Source: Rhizobium sp. SL86 (GTDB taxonomy: Bacteria > Pseudomonadota > Alphaproteobacteria > Rhizobiales > Rhizobiaceae). From it: DNA of 64,000 nt. The translations under genes and the position numbers were made by a program. Shown one piece after another: positions 35,015-42,421 of the stretch; positions within the stretch are counted from its first letter, which is position 1, and each line of letters starts with the position of its first letter. The stretch spans positions 248,001 to 312,000 of the forward strand of contig NZ_JAPPRJ010000009.1 in the NCBI RefSeq assembly GCF_026672545.1, in the 5' to 3' direction. The notes under the pieces were generated by a model that did no database searches, had not been told where the DNA came from, and worked only from the letters and a program-made list of their open reading frames with translations.

Positions 35015-35593
35015 ATGGCGAATTCGAGCAAGACGGTTTTCGGTCGGTCCGAAAAGTCTATCGCCGCTATGGCTGTTGCCGAGCGCCTGGGCATTCCCAC
35101 GGGCGATGTTCTGACGGCGCTACGGGAGGACTGGACGCAAAAGGGAACGCCCTACGTCAAACGGAAAATGAAGGGAATCCTTCAGGTGGCCGAACTGATG
35201 GGCCTGAGCGGCGTGGTGAAGGCGAAGGACATCGCTATCGCTAGGGGCCCCACGAGAGAGTGGACGGAAGACACAGTAACTTCCGAGCGGCTTCGTAGCA
35301 TACTCGGCGCCAAAGCCTACTATCTTCTGATCGAACACCACGGCGGCACGCGGTTGTATGTACCTCAGAACGTGGATGGTTCGGAGATCTTGCGCGCCCT
35401 TGATTACGACGATGCCCTCAAGCTTTCGAAGCTTTATGGCGGCAGCTGCATCCGTGTGCCGCTGGACAGGGAATGTCTCGCGGCGAACTACTTTGAGCAA
35501 GGACTGACTGTGCGACAGGTTGCCATCCGTCTGCGAGTGACTGAGACCGGTGCCGACAAGCTGAAGGCGCGTATCATCAGAAGGCTGGGCTGA
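35015..35593 (+). CDS. Mor-type transcription activator
   Basis: A 192-residue protein whose C-terminal half resembles the Mor/C activator family of Mu-like phages. Two GG-x-x-[LI]-x-VP strands (EHHGGTRLYVP and LYGGSCIRVP) are followed by a helix-turn-helix (EQGLTVRQVAIRLRVTETGADKLKARI). The first 100 residues are unfamiliar and basic. The start at 35015 has GAAGGGA 7-8 nt upstream; earlier ATGs at 34928 and 34976 lie in the hairpins. In Mu, Mor lies before the structural genes and switches on middle transcription. Here it comes after the head gene. Confidence 0.72.
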   Translation: MANSSKTVFGRSEKSIAAMAVAERLGIPTGDVLTALREDWTQKGTPYVKRKMKGILQVAELMGLSGVVKAKDIAIARGPTREWTEDTVTSERLRSILGAKAYYLLIEHHGGTRLYVPQNVDGSEILRALDYDDALKLSKLYGGSCIRVPLDRECLAANYFEQGLTVRQVAIRLRVTETGADKLKARIIRRLG

Positions 35594-35664
35594 CGCCTTC
35601 CGCCTCGGCAGATCAGGAGCGAGGCCTTACCAGATGCCGGTAATGCGCTAACGAGGAAAATTGA

Positions 35665-36057
35665 ATGTCTGAGCCAAAACAAGATCCCGCGGTTCAAGGG
35701 ATGAGTGAAACCGAAGACAGAGCCGCCGCCGTGACGGTTGCACTGGAGAAGTGCGACAGGTGCAGCCGGTACGCATTCCCTGAAGGGAACGTGTCAATAT
35801 CGATTGCCGAATATACCAAGCTGAAAAGTGATGCCGCAGCCTCTCGGTCACGAATCAATATTTCGGCCTATCGGGCGGCATCGCGCTACGGCATCGGCCT
35901 CAATCCCGAACTGGCGAATTTCATCATGACCTCGTATCAGACAATGACCGTCGCTGCCGTCCACGCGGCTTGTGTCGAGAAGTTCGGAGAACGCTCGCCG
36001 TCGCGTTCGTCCATCTATCGCTTCGTTGATAAGATGCGGAAGGCCGGATTTTTCTGA
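35665..36057 (+). CDS. Hypothetical HTH protein (130 aa)
   Basis: A 130-residue protein with a C-x-x-C pair (KCDRCSRY) and a C-terminal helix-turn-helix (AAVHAACVEKFGERSPSRSSIYRFVDKMRKAGFF). The SRSS(I/V)YR turn recalls the HTH of Mu gp27-like (DUF3486) small terminase-type proteins, but the resemblance is short and the protein ends soon after it. GAGGA lies about 9 nt before the ATG at 35665. Last gene of the element. It could be a second regulator; the assignment is tentative. Confidence 0.65.
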   Translation: MSEPKQDPAVQGMSETEDRAAAVTVALEKCDRCSRYAFPEGNVSISIAEYTKLKSDAAASRSRINISAYRAASRYGIGLNPELANFIMTSYQTMTVAAVHAACVEKFGERSPSRSSIYRFVDKMRKAGFF

Positions 36058-36433
36058 TTGGCCTCGTCACCAGCTGTCAGATGTGGCTGAGACTGGTCGG
36101 ACATAGTCGGGTAATGGCGGATATTCCGAGATAAATGCCTACGTTCCAGATTATTGATATTCAGCACAATAGGTGGGTTTTCTGCGGTCCGCATGTCTCC
36201 CTTGAGTAAAGAAGGGCATCGACAGCGTCATGGTCGTCGCCATTCTATCTGCTTTGCCGGTCGATTCGCCATTCCCGCGCCAACGGGCTTGCATTTGCTG
36301 CAGCCGCATCCGATCTGCCGGTGACAGCGGTGCAAAGCACTGCTAATCAGCGTGCCATCACGGACAAGGCTGCGCGCCTTTGTCGAAACACCGGCCCAGG
36401 GGCTGGTTTCCTTCAGGTATCGAGGAGCAGCAG
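36058..36433. other. Right end of the Mu-like element and kdsA upstream region
   Basis: About 376 bp without a gene. Read leftwards, 36264-36286 contains TTGGCGCGGG and AATGGCGAATCGA. These resemble the left-end tandem repeat followed by AAGTCGA, in the inverted orientation expected for a transposon end. CGGGAATGGCG occurs in inverted orientation at both flanks (27577-27587 and 36267-36277). The last 100 bp probably belong to the kdsA promoter and include a short GGCCCAGGGGCTGG hairpin. No coding signal was seen. Confidence 0.5.
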
Positions 36434-37282
36434 ATGTCGATGAACGCCAATCCGAAAGTTGTGGTCGGTGAGGGCGCCTCCCGCGTGGTGTTTTCCAACA
36501 GCGCGCCCTTTTCGCTGATCTGCGGCCCCTGCCAGATGGAAAGCCGCGACCACGCCTTCATGATGGCGGGTGCCATCAAGGAGATCTGTGACCGTCTGGG
36601 CATCGGCCTTGTCTACAAATCCTCCTTCGACAAGGCCAACCGCACCTCGCTGTCTGGCAAACGTGGCATCGGGCTCGACAAGGCAATGGAGGTCTTTGTC
36701 GACCTGAAGAAGGAATTCGGTTTTCCGGTTCTCACCGACATTCACACCGAAGAACAGTGCGCGATCGTGTCTGAGACGGTCGACATTTTGCAGATCCCGG
36801 CCTTTTTGTGCCGGCAGACGGATCTGCTGGTTGCGGCGGCGAAGACCGGCCGTGTCATCAATGTGAAGAAAGGCCAGTTCCTCGCGCCCTGGGACATGAA
36901 GAACGTGCTGGCCAAGTTCACGGACAGCGGCAATCCGAATGTGCTGCTGTGCGAACGCGGCGCCTCCTTCGGCTACAACACGCTGGTTTCCGACATGCGG
37001 TCTCTGCCGATCATGGCGGGCATGGGCGCGCCGGTCATCTTCGATGCGACCCATTCCGTGCAGCAGCCGGGCGGGCAGGGTGGTTCGACCGGCGGTGAAC
37101 GTCGTTTCGTCGAGACGCTGGCGCGTGCCGCCGTTGCCGTCGGCGTTGCCGGCCTCTTCATCGAAGCGCATGACGACCCGGACAATGCTCCATCCGATGG
37201 TCCGAACATGGTCCGGCTTGCCGATCTCGAACGTCTTCTGGAAAAGTTGATGGCACTCGATGCCGTCGCGAAGGCGCCCTGA
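36434..37282 (+). CDS. kdsA: 3-deoxy-8-phosphooctulonate synthase
   Basis: KDO-8-phosphate synthase, 282 residues, condenses PEP and arabinose-5-phosphate on the way to KDO, the sugar joining lipid A to the LPS core. The substrate-binding KSSFDKANRTS, KKGQF and DATHSVQQPGG blocks are present. The N-terminal CGPCQMESRD has Cys where non-metal enzymes have Asn, so this should be the metal-dependent class. The start at 36434 follows GAGGAG. It adds to the LPS genes at 18-22 kb. Confidence 0.96.
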   Translation: MSMNANPKVVVGEGASRVVFSNSAPFSLICGPCQMESRDHAFMMAGAIKEICDRLGIGLVYKSSFDKANRTSLSGKRGIGLDKAMEVFVDLKKEFGFPVLTDIHTEEQCAIVSETVDILQIPAFLCRQTDLLVAAAKTGRVINVKKGQFLAPWDMKNVLAKFTDSGNPNVLLCERGASFGYNTLVSDMRSLPIMAGMGAPVIFDATHSVQQPGGQGGSTGGERRFVETLARAAVAVGVAGLFIEAHDDPDNAPSDGPNMVRLADLERLLEKLMALDAVAKAP

Positions 37283-37295
37283 TACCGGAAGATCG

Positions 37296-37318
37296 CGAGG
37301 GCGAAGCGCTCGCCCTCG
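37296..37318. terminator. Hairpin between convergent kdsA and mcp
   Basis: CGAGGGCGA (37296-37304) / TCGCCCTCG (37310-37318), 9-bp stem with a 5-nt loop, in the 55-bp gap. There is no T-run on either side. Confidence 0.55.
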
Positions 37319-37337
37319 GATCGCCACCGAAAGGACG

Positions 37338-39158
37338 TTAGGACGCCATACGAAGTGTCGTCTTTGGACCCGATGTCTTGCTGATCTCGAAGCGGGACAT
37401 CTGGCGGCTGAGATCCTGCGCCTGTTCGGCCAGTTCCTGGCAGGAGGCGTTGGCTTCTTCAGCCATGGCGGCATTACGCTGTGTGACCTGATCCATGTCG
37501 TTGACCGCGTGGCTGATCTCGGCCAGCGCCGTCGATTGTGTGCTGGCAAGTCCGACGATCAGCTCGATCAGACCCGATACGGCGCCCATCTGCTCCTCGA
37601 TGACGCTCAACGTCTCGCCGGTGCGATTGACGAGCGTGACGCCCGTGTCCACCTGGGTGGTCGATGTATCGATGAGCTGACGGATTTCTTTTGCGGCGCT
37701 GGAGGATCGGCCGGCCAGTTCACGCACTTCCTGCGCGACGACGGCAAAACCCTTGCCGGCCTCGCCGGCACGCGCCGCTTCAACGCCGGCGTTCAGCGCC
37801 AGCAGGTTCGTCTGGAAGGCAATTTCGTCGATGACACCGATGATCTGGCGGATTTGTGCGGAGGATTCCTCAATCTTCGACATGGCCGAGACCGCTTCGC
37901 GGACGATGCGCGTCGATTTCTCCGTCCCTTGTTTTGTTTCCGTCATACGGGCATTGGCGTTTCGGGCATGATCGACCGTTGTTCTGACGGTCGTCGTCAC
38001 TTCGCCAAGAGCGGATGCGGCTTCTTCCAGTGAAGCGGCCTGCGTTTCGGTTCTCTGCGACAGTTCGCTGGTTCCCGCCGCGATGCTGGAAACACCGGCG
38101 CGCACCACGCTCATCGTCTCGGAAATATAGGCCAGTGTCTGTTCCAGCGCCTGAAGGCTGCTGTTGAACTGCGCCCTCAATCGTTCGTAGTCCGGGGAGA
38201 ATGGCTCTTCGATGCGCGCTGTCAGATCACCGCGCGACAGGCGCTCCAGCCCGGCGCTCAGTGTTTCGATGACGCTGGCGCGATCCGCATCCTCCTTGCT
38301 CCGGCGTGCCATTTCTGCGCGTTCGGCCAGAAGCGCGTTTTCCCGATCCGTTTCCTGGCGTTTGCGCGCCGCGATTCGCTCCAGGGCGTTTTCGCGGAAG
38401 ACGGTCACGGCATCGGACATTTCGCCGATTTCGTCACCGCGGTCGTTATAGGGGACGGGCTGCGTATAGTCGCCCTTGGCGAGAATGCTCATATAGTCGC
38501 GCATGCCGGTCAGCGGACGGATGGCGCGACGGTGCATGCCGTAGAGCCCGAGCACGAGCACCGTGGTCGCGCCAAGGGCGGCAATCAGTGACAACGCTGT
38601 CAACCAGCTTGTTTCACTCGCCGCCTGCTTCTCCGCCTCTGCGAGAAAGGTGTTGGCGCTTGCGACAAGTTTGACGACTTCTTCCTGGTGTTTGTGGAAG
38701 GCCGTCTGCAGGGCCGTTACCGCTTCGCGGACCTGATTTGCGTCGCCGGACGCGATCGCTGCGGAATAGGGACCGTCTATGATCCGCCAGAAGGTCTCCG
38801 ATGTGGGTTCGACGGATCTGGCGAGCTGATCCTTGAGGTTGACGGCAAGATCCGTTGCCGGCCAATAGGCCTTCCGTTCCTCATAGCTTTTCTTCAGATC
38901 GGCAATCTTCTGAATATTTCCCTTCGCCGATTGAGGGTGATAGGCACCCTCCGTCGCCAGAAGATAAGCTTCGACAAGAAAAAGCGGCGGCGGAAGAATA
39001 TCCGCGACCAGATCTTTTCCGTAAATGACCTGCTGATAGACTGGACCGTTTACCCGTAGACGCTCGAAGGCCCGACTTTGGATGCCGACCGCGGTTGCAA
39101 GACCGGCTCCGACGAGACAGCCAAAGAGAATGAGACTGCGGGCAATCGTTATTTTCAT
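37338..39158 (-). CDS. Methyl-accepting chemotaxis protein
   Basis: Chemoreceptor of about 606 residues. TM1 (ARSLILFGCLVGAGLATAVG) is followed by a periplasmic, helical sensing region (about 35-205), TM2 (LTALSLIAALGATTVLVLGL), a HAMP domain, a second HAMP-like stretch and the signalling hairpin with the conserved tip EIAFQTNLLALNAGVEAARAGEAGKGFAVVA. There is no C-terminal CheR pentapeptide. The start at 39158 (MKITIARS) has GGTGGGA 8 nt upstream; the 38 extra codons before it lie in the leader. The ligand is unknown. Not with che genes. Confidence 0.93.
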   Translation of the reverse strand: MKITIARSLILFGCLVGAGLATAVGIQSRAFERLRVNGPVYQQVIYGKDLVADILPPPLFLVEAYLLATEGAYHPQSAKGNIQKIADLKKSYEERKAYWPATDLAVNLKDQLARSVEPTSETFWRIIDGPYSAAIASGDANQVREAVTALQTAFHKHQEEVVKLVASANTFLAEAEKQAASETSWLTALSLIAALGATTVLVLGLYGMHRRAIRPLTGMRDYMSILAKGDYTQPVPYNDRGDEIGEMSDAVTVFRENALERIAARKRQETDRENALLAERAEMARRSKEDADRASVIETLSAGLERLSRGDLTARIEEPFSPDYERLRAQFNSSLQALEQTLAYISETMSVVRAGVSSIAAGTSELSQRTETQAASLEEAASALGEVTTTVRTTVDHARNANARMTETKQGTEKSTRIVREAVSAMSKIEESSAQIRQIIGVIDEIAFQTNLLALNAGVEAARAGEAGKGFAVVAQEVRELAGRSSSAAKEIRQLIDTSTTQVDTGVTLVNRTGETLSVIEEQMGAVSGLIELIVGLASTQSTALAEISHAVNDMDQVTQRNAAMAEEANASCQELAEQAQDLSRQMSRFEISKTSGPKTTLRMAS

Positions 39159-39467
39159 CAGGCTGTTCCCACCGAATAAAATCTGACTCAAACGAATCAG
39201 GCATTGTTTCTCCAATGGCAGGGAATTTGAGATTACTTTATTGAGAAACAATGAATCTTCTTCTGTGTGCACTGCGTAACCAGCAGAAGTTGTTGCGTTT
39301 TTCCGATTCTGATATTTTTTGGATATACGAACTGTATTGTTTACTCGCCAGATGACGTGCCGGGTGCAGAGCGCACACCGTAGTTGTCATCCTCCTGCCA
39401 TTGTATTTTCTGTAACCTCGGCTAAGACAGGCGGTAATTTCCACCGCACTTATCAGCAGGAAAAGCC

Positions 39468-40742
39468 ATGACAGCCATTACCGATATCATCGCGCGCGAA
39501 ATCCTCGACAGCCGCGGAAATCCGACCGTCGAAGTCGATGTCCACCTTGAAGATGGTAGTATGGGCCGCGCTGCCGTCCCTTCGGGTGCCTCCACCGGTG
39601 CACACGAAGCTGTCGAGCTTCGTGATGGCGGCAAACGTTATCATGGCAAGGGCGTTGAAAAGGCGGTCGAAGCCGTCAACGGCGAGATCTTCGATGCGAT
39701 CGGCGGCCATGATGCCGAAAACCAGATCCTGATCGACAACCTGATGTGCCAGCTGGACGGCACGCCGAACAAGTCGCGTCTCGGCGCCAACGCCATCCTC
39801 GGTGTCTCGCTCGCCGTTGCCAAGGCTGCCGCCGAATCGTCCGGCCTGCCGCTGTTCCGGTATGTCGGCGGCCCGAATGCCCGACTTCTGCCGGTTCCGA
39901 TGATGAACATCATCAATGGTGGCGCGCATGCCGACAACCCGATCGACTTCCAGGAATTCATGATCATGCCCGTTGGCGCGGACAGCATCCGTGACGCCGT
40001 GCGCATGGGCTCGGAAGTGTTCCACGTTCTGAAGAAGGAACTGGCAGCCGGCGGTCACAACACGAACGTCGGCGATGAGGGCGGTTTCGCACCGGGTCTC
40101 AAGAGCGCGCCGGAAGCCCTCGACTTCATCATGAAGTCGATCGAAAAGGCCGGCTACCGTCCGGGCGACGATATCCAGCTCGCGCTCGACTGCGCTTCGA
40201 CCGAATTCTTCAAGGACGGCAAATACGCCCTGGAAGGCGAGGGTCGTACGCTGGAGCCGGAAGCCATGGCCGATTACCTCGCCGAACTGGCCGCCAAGTA
40301 TCCGATCATCTCGATCGAGGACGGCATGGCGGAAGATGACTGGGACGGCTGGAAGTACCTGACCGACAAGATCGGTTCCAAGGTCCAGCTCGTTGGCGAC
40401 GACCTTTTCGTCACCAATTCGGCCCGCCTGCGTGACGGTATCAAGATGGGCGTCGGCAATTCGATCCTCGTCAAGGTCAACCAGATCGGTTCGCTGACGG
40501 AGACCCTCGACGCTGTCGAGACCGCCCACAAGGCCGGTTACACCGCCGTCATGTCGCACCGCTCGGGCGAAACGGAAGATTCGACGATCGCCGATCTGGC
40601 GGTTGCCACCAATTGCGGACAGATCAAGACGGGCTCGCTGTCACGCTCCGACCGGATCGCCAAGTACAACCAGCTGATCCGTATCGAGGAACTGCTGGGC
40701 CCGCAGGCCAGCTATGCCGGCCGGTCGATCCTGAAGGGTTGA
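39468..40742 (+). CDS. eno: Enolase
   Basis: Phosphopyruvate hydratase, 424 residues, 2-phosphoglycerate to PEP. The N-terminal AREILDSRGNPTVEVDV, SGASTG loop, SIEDGMAEDDWDGW and the SHRSGETEDSTIADLAVA signature are intact. AGGA lies 8 nt before the ATG. Followed by a strong terminator; it heads the glycolysis-to-acetyl-CoA block with pdhABC. Confidence 0.98.
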   Translation: MTAITDIIAREILDSRGNPTVEVDVHLEDGSMGRAAVPSGASTGAHEAVELRDGGKRYHGKGVEKAVEAVNGEIFDAIGGHDAENQILIDNLMCQLDGTPNKSRLGANAILGVSLAVAKAAAESSGLPLFRYVGGPNARLLPVPMMNIINGGAHADNPIDFQEFMIMPVGADSIRDAVRMGSEVFHVLKKELAAGGHNTNVGDEGGFAPGLKSAPEALDFIMKSIEKAGYRPGDDIQLALDCASTEFFKDGKYALEGEGRTLEPEAMADYLAELAAKYPIISIEDGMAEDDWDGWKYLTDKIGSKVQLVGDDLFVTNSARLRDGIKMGVGNSILVKVNQIGSLTETLDAVETAHKAGYTAVMSHRSGETEDSTIADLAVATNCGQIKTGSLSRSDRIAKYNQLIRIEELLGPQASYAGRSILKG

Positions 40743-40769
40743 TCGGGCGAAATCGTCCTTTCCGAGTTG

Positions 40770-40799
40770 ATGGCGGCGCTGCGAGGCGCCGCCATTTTT
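40770..40799 (+). terminator. Rho-independent terminator of eno
   Basis: A 10-bp stem ATGGCGGCGC (40770-40779) / GCGCCGCCAT (40786-40795) with a 6-nt loop, running into TTTTT. Confidence 0.92.
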
Positions 40800-40899
40800 G
40801 ATTCCCGAGCAGTCGTCGGTTTCGGTGTCCGGTCAACGATTGCTTAAGCATGTTCTGCCATCGTCATCAGACGTAATGCGTTGCAGGGCACATTCTCGC

Positions 40900-41217
40900 A
40901 TGTGGACGAGACATCATAAAAAACGAAAATTCGGCCGCCTGGTTCTTCCCGCCATCACCGTCGCCTTCGTCTCCTATTTCGGCTATCATTCCGTGCATGG
41001 CGATCTTGGTCTCGTCGCGACCGAGAAATTCGAGCGCATGCGTCTTGACCGCGATGCCGAACTGGCCAAGTTGGTCAAGAAGCGGGAGGCCTTGGAGAGG
41101 CAGGTCCAGCTGATGAGCGACGGATCGCTGGAAAAGGACATGCTGGATGAAATCGCGCGATATCAGCTGAATGTCTCGCGTGACGATGAAATCGTGATCT
41201 TCAACAGCTACTTCTGA
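40900..41217 (+). CDS. ftsB: FtsB-like septum formation initiator protein
   Basis: A 105-residue bitopic protein: short basic cytoplasmic tail (MWTRHHKKRKFG), one transmembrane helix (VLPAITVAFVSYFGYHSV), then a periplasmic coiled coil (KFERMRLDRDAELAKLVKKREALERQVQLM). This is the DivIC/FtsB layout that links FtsL and FtsQ in the divisome. Its location between eno and pdhA is the usual one for ftsB in proteobacteria. The start at 40900 is chosen by the membrane topology; weak AGGG upstream, and ATGs at 40798 and 40876 are alternatives. Confidence 0.87.
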   Translation: MWTRHHKKRKFGRLVLPAITVAFVSYFGYHSVHGDLGLVATEKFERMRLDRDAELAKLVKKREALERQVQLMSDGSLEKDMLDEIARYQLNVSRDDEIVIFNSYF

Positions 41218-41250
41218 ATTAACCGAATTCTGGTTAATTCAGTGTTTTCT
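41217..41250 (+). terminator. Terminator-like inverted repeat after ftsB
   Basis: AATTAACC (41217-41224) / GGTTAATT (41232-41239), perfect 8-bp arms starting at the last base of the ftsB stop, followed by CAGTGTTTTCT. Confidence 0.7.
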
Positions 41251-41362
41251 CCATGATTTCATAGGTTTAATAATCATGTGAGCCATGCATTTATGGCATT
41301 GCTGGCCTATGCTTTCTTGCCTATGGTAGTCGCAACCAAACAAACTCGCAGGGAGGTTATGA

Positions 41363-42403
41363 ATGGCGCCCAAGCAAGCCGCGTCGGCAGCCGGTCGCAA
41401 GACGGCGGCAAAGCCTGCAAAATCCAATGGTGGAGCAATCGCTGACTTCGACAAGGCCGAAGAACTGAAGGCCTATCGCGAGATGCTGCTCATCCGCCGC
41501 TTCGAAGAAAAGGCCGGCCAGCTGTATGGCATGGGCTTCATCGGCGGTTTCTGTCACCTCTACATCGGTCAGGAAGCTGTCGTTGTCGGCATGCAGATGG
41601 CGCTGAAAGAAGGCGACCAGGTCATCACCGGTTATCGCGACCACGGCCATATGCTCGCCTGCGGCATGAGCGCGCGTGGCGTCATGGCGGAACTTACGGG
41701 TCGTCGCGGCGGTCTTTCCAAGGGGAAGGGTGGCTCGATGCACATGTTCTCCAAGGAAAAGCATTTCTACGGCGGCCACGGCATCGTTGGCGCCCAGGTC
41801 TCGCTCGGTACCGGTCTCGGTTTTGCCAACAAGTATCGCGGCAATGACAATGTCTCGCTCGCCTATTTCGGCGACGGTGCGGCCAACCAGGGCCAGGTCT
41901 ATGAAAGCTTCAACATGGCGCAGCTGTGGAAGCTCCCGGTCATCTACGTGATCGAGAACAACCGCTACGCTATGGGTACCGCCGTATCGCGTGCCTCGGC
42001 TCAGACGGATTTCTCGCAGCGCGGCGCCTCCTTCGGCATTCCGGGCATGCAGGTCGATGGCATGGATGTGCGCGCCGTCAAGGCGGCGGCCGACGAGGCT
42101 GTCGAACATTGCCGCTCCGGCAAGGGTCCGATCATCCTGGAAATGCTGACCTATCGTTATCGCGGTCACTCGATGTCCGACCCGGCGAAGTATCGCTCCA
42201 AGGATGAAGTGCAGAAGATGCGCTCCGAACATGACCCGATCGAGCAGGTGCGGTTGCGTCTGGTGGAAAAGGGCTGGGCCTCGGAAGACGAGTTGAAGGC
42301 CATCGACAAGGATGTCCGCGACGTCGTGGCCGACTCGGCCGATTTCGCCCAGAACGATCCGGAGCCGGATGTATCCGAGCTCTACACCGACATTCTGCTC
42401 TGA
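41363..42403 (+). CDS. pdhA: Pyruvate dehydrogenase E1 component, alpha subunit
   Basis: E1 alpha of the alpha2-beta2 type pyruvate dehydrogenase, 346 residues, decarboxylates pyruvate with thiamine diphosphate. The TPP motif runs from GDGAANQGQVYE to VIYVIENNRYAMGT. The YRYRGHSMSDPAKYR loop near the C-terminus holds the Ser that is phosphorylated in mitochondria. GGGAGG lies 6 nt before the ATG at 41363. It has an Ala/Lys-rich N-terminal tail. First gene of pdhABC. Confidence 0.97.
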   Translation: MAPKQAASAAGRKTAAKPAKSNGGAIADFDKAEELKAYREMLLIRRFEEKAGQLYGMGFIGGFCHLYIGQEAVVVGMQMALKEGDQVITGYRDHGHMLACGMSARGVMAELTGRRGGLSKGKGGSMHMFSKEKHFYGGHGIVGAQVSLGTGLGFANKYRGNDNVSLAYFGDGAANQGQVYESFNMAQLWKLPVIYVIENNRYAMGTAVSRASAQTDFSQRGASFGIPGMQVDGMDVRAVKAAADEAVEHCRSGKGPIILEMLTYRYRGHSMSDPAKYRSKDEVQKMRSEHDPIEQVRLRLVEKGWASEDELKAIDKDVRDVVADSADFAQNDPEPDVSELYTDILL

Positions 42404-42421
42404 TTTCGGGGAGGGAACCTC

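Larger units (their letters stand above)
27640..36290 (+). mobile_element. Compact Mu/BcepMu-like transposable element (prophage remnant or satellite)
   Basis: A run of 11 genes foreign to the housekeeping context: repressor, Ner/BcepMu gp16-like regulator, MuA-type DDE transposase, MuB-type ATPase, unknown 133-aa protein, GemA, unknown 82-aa protein, Mu gpI-type protease, Mu gpT-type head protein, Mor-type activator and an HTH protein. Only the repressor is on the minus strand, as in Mu. The borders given are approximate. They are set by TTGGCGCA-type repeats on the left (27643-27798) and by a similar, oppositely oriented motif on the right (about 36264-36286); the exact TG/CA ends and the 5-bp target duplication were not resolved. 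No terminase, portal, tail, lysis or fibre genes are present, so it cannot form a complete Mu virion alone. Confidence 0.85.
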
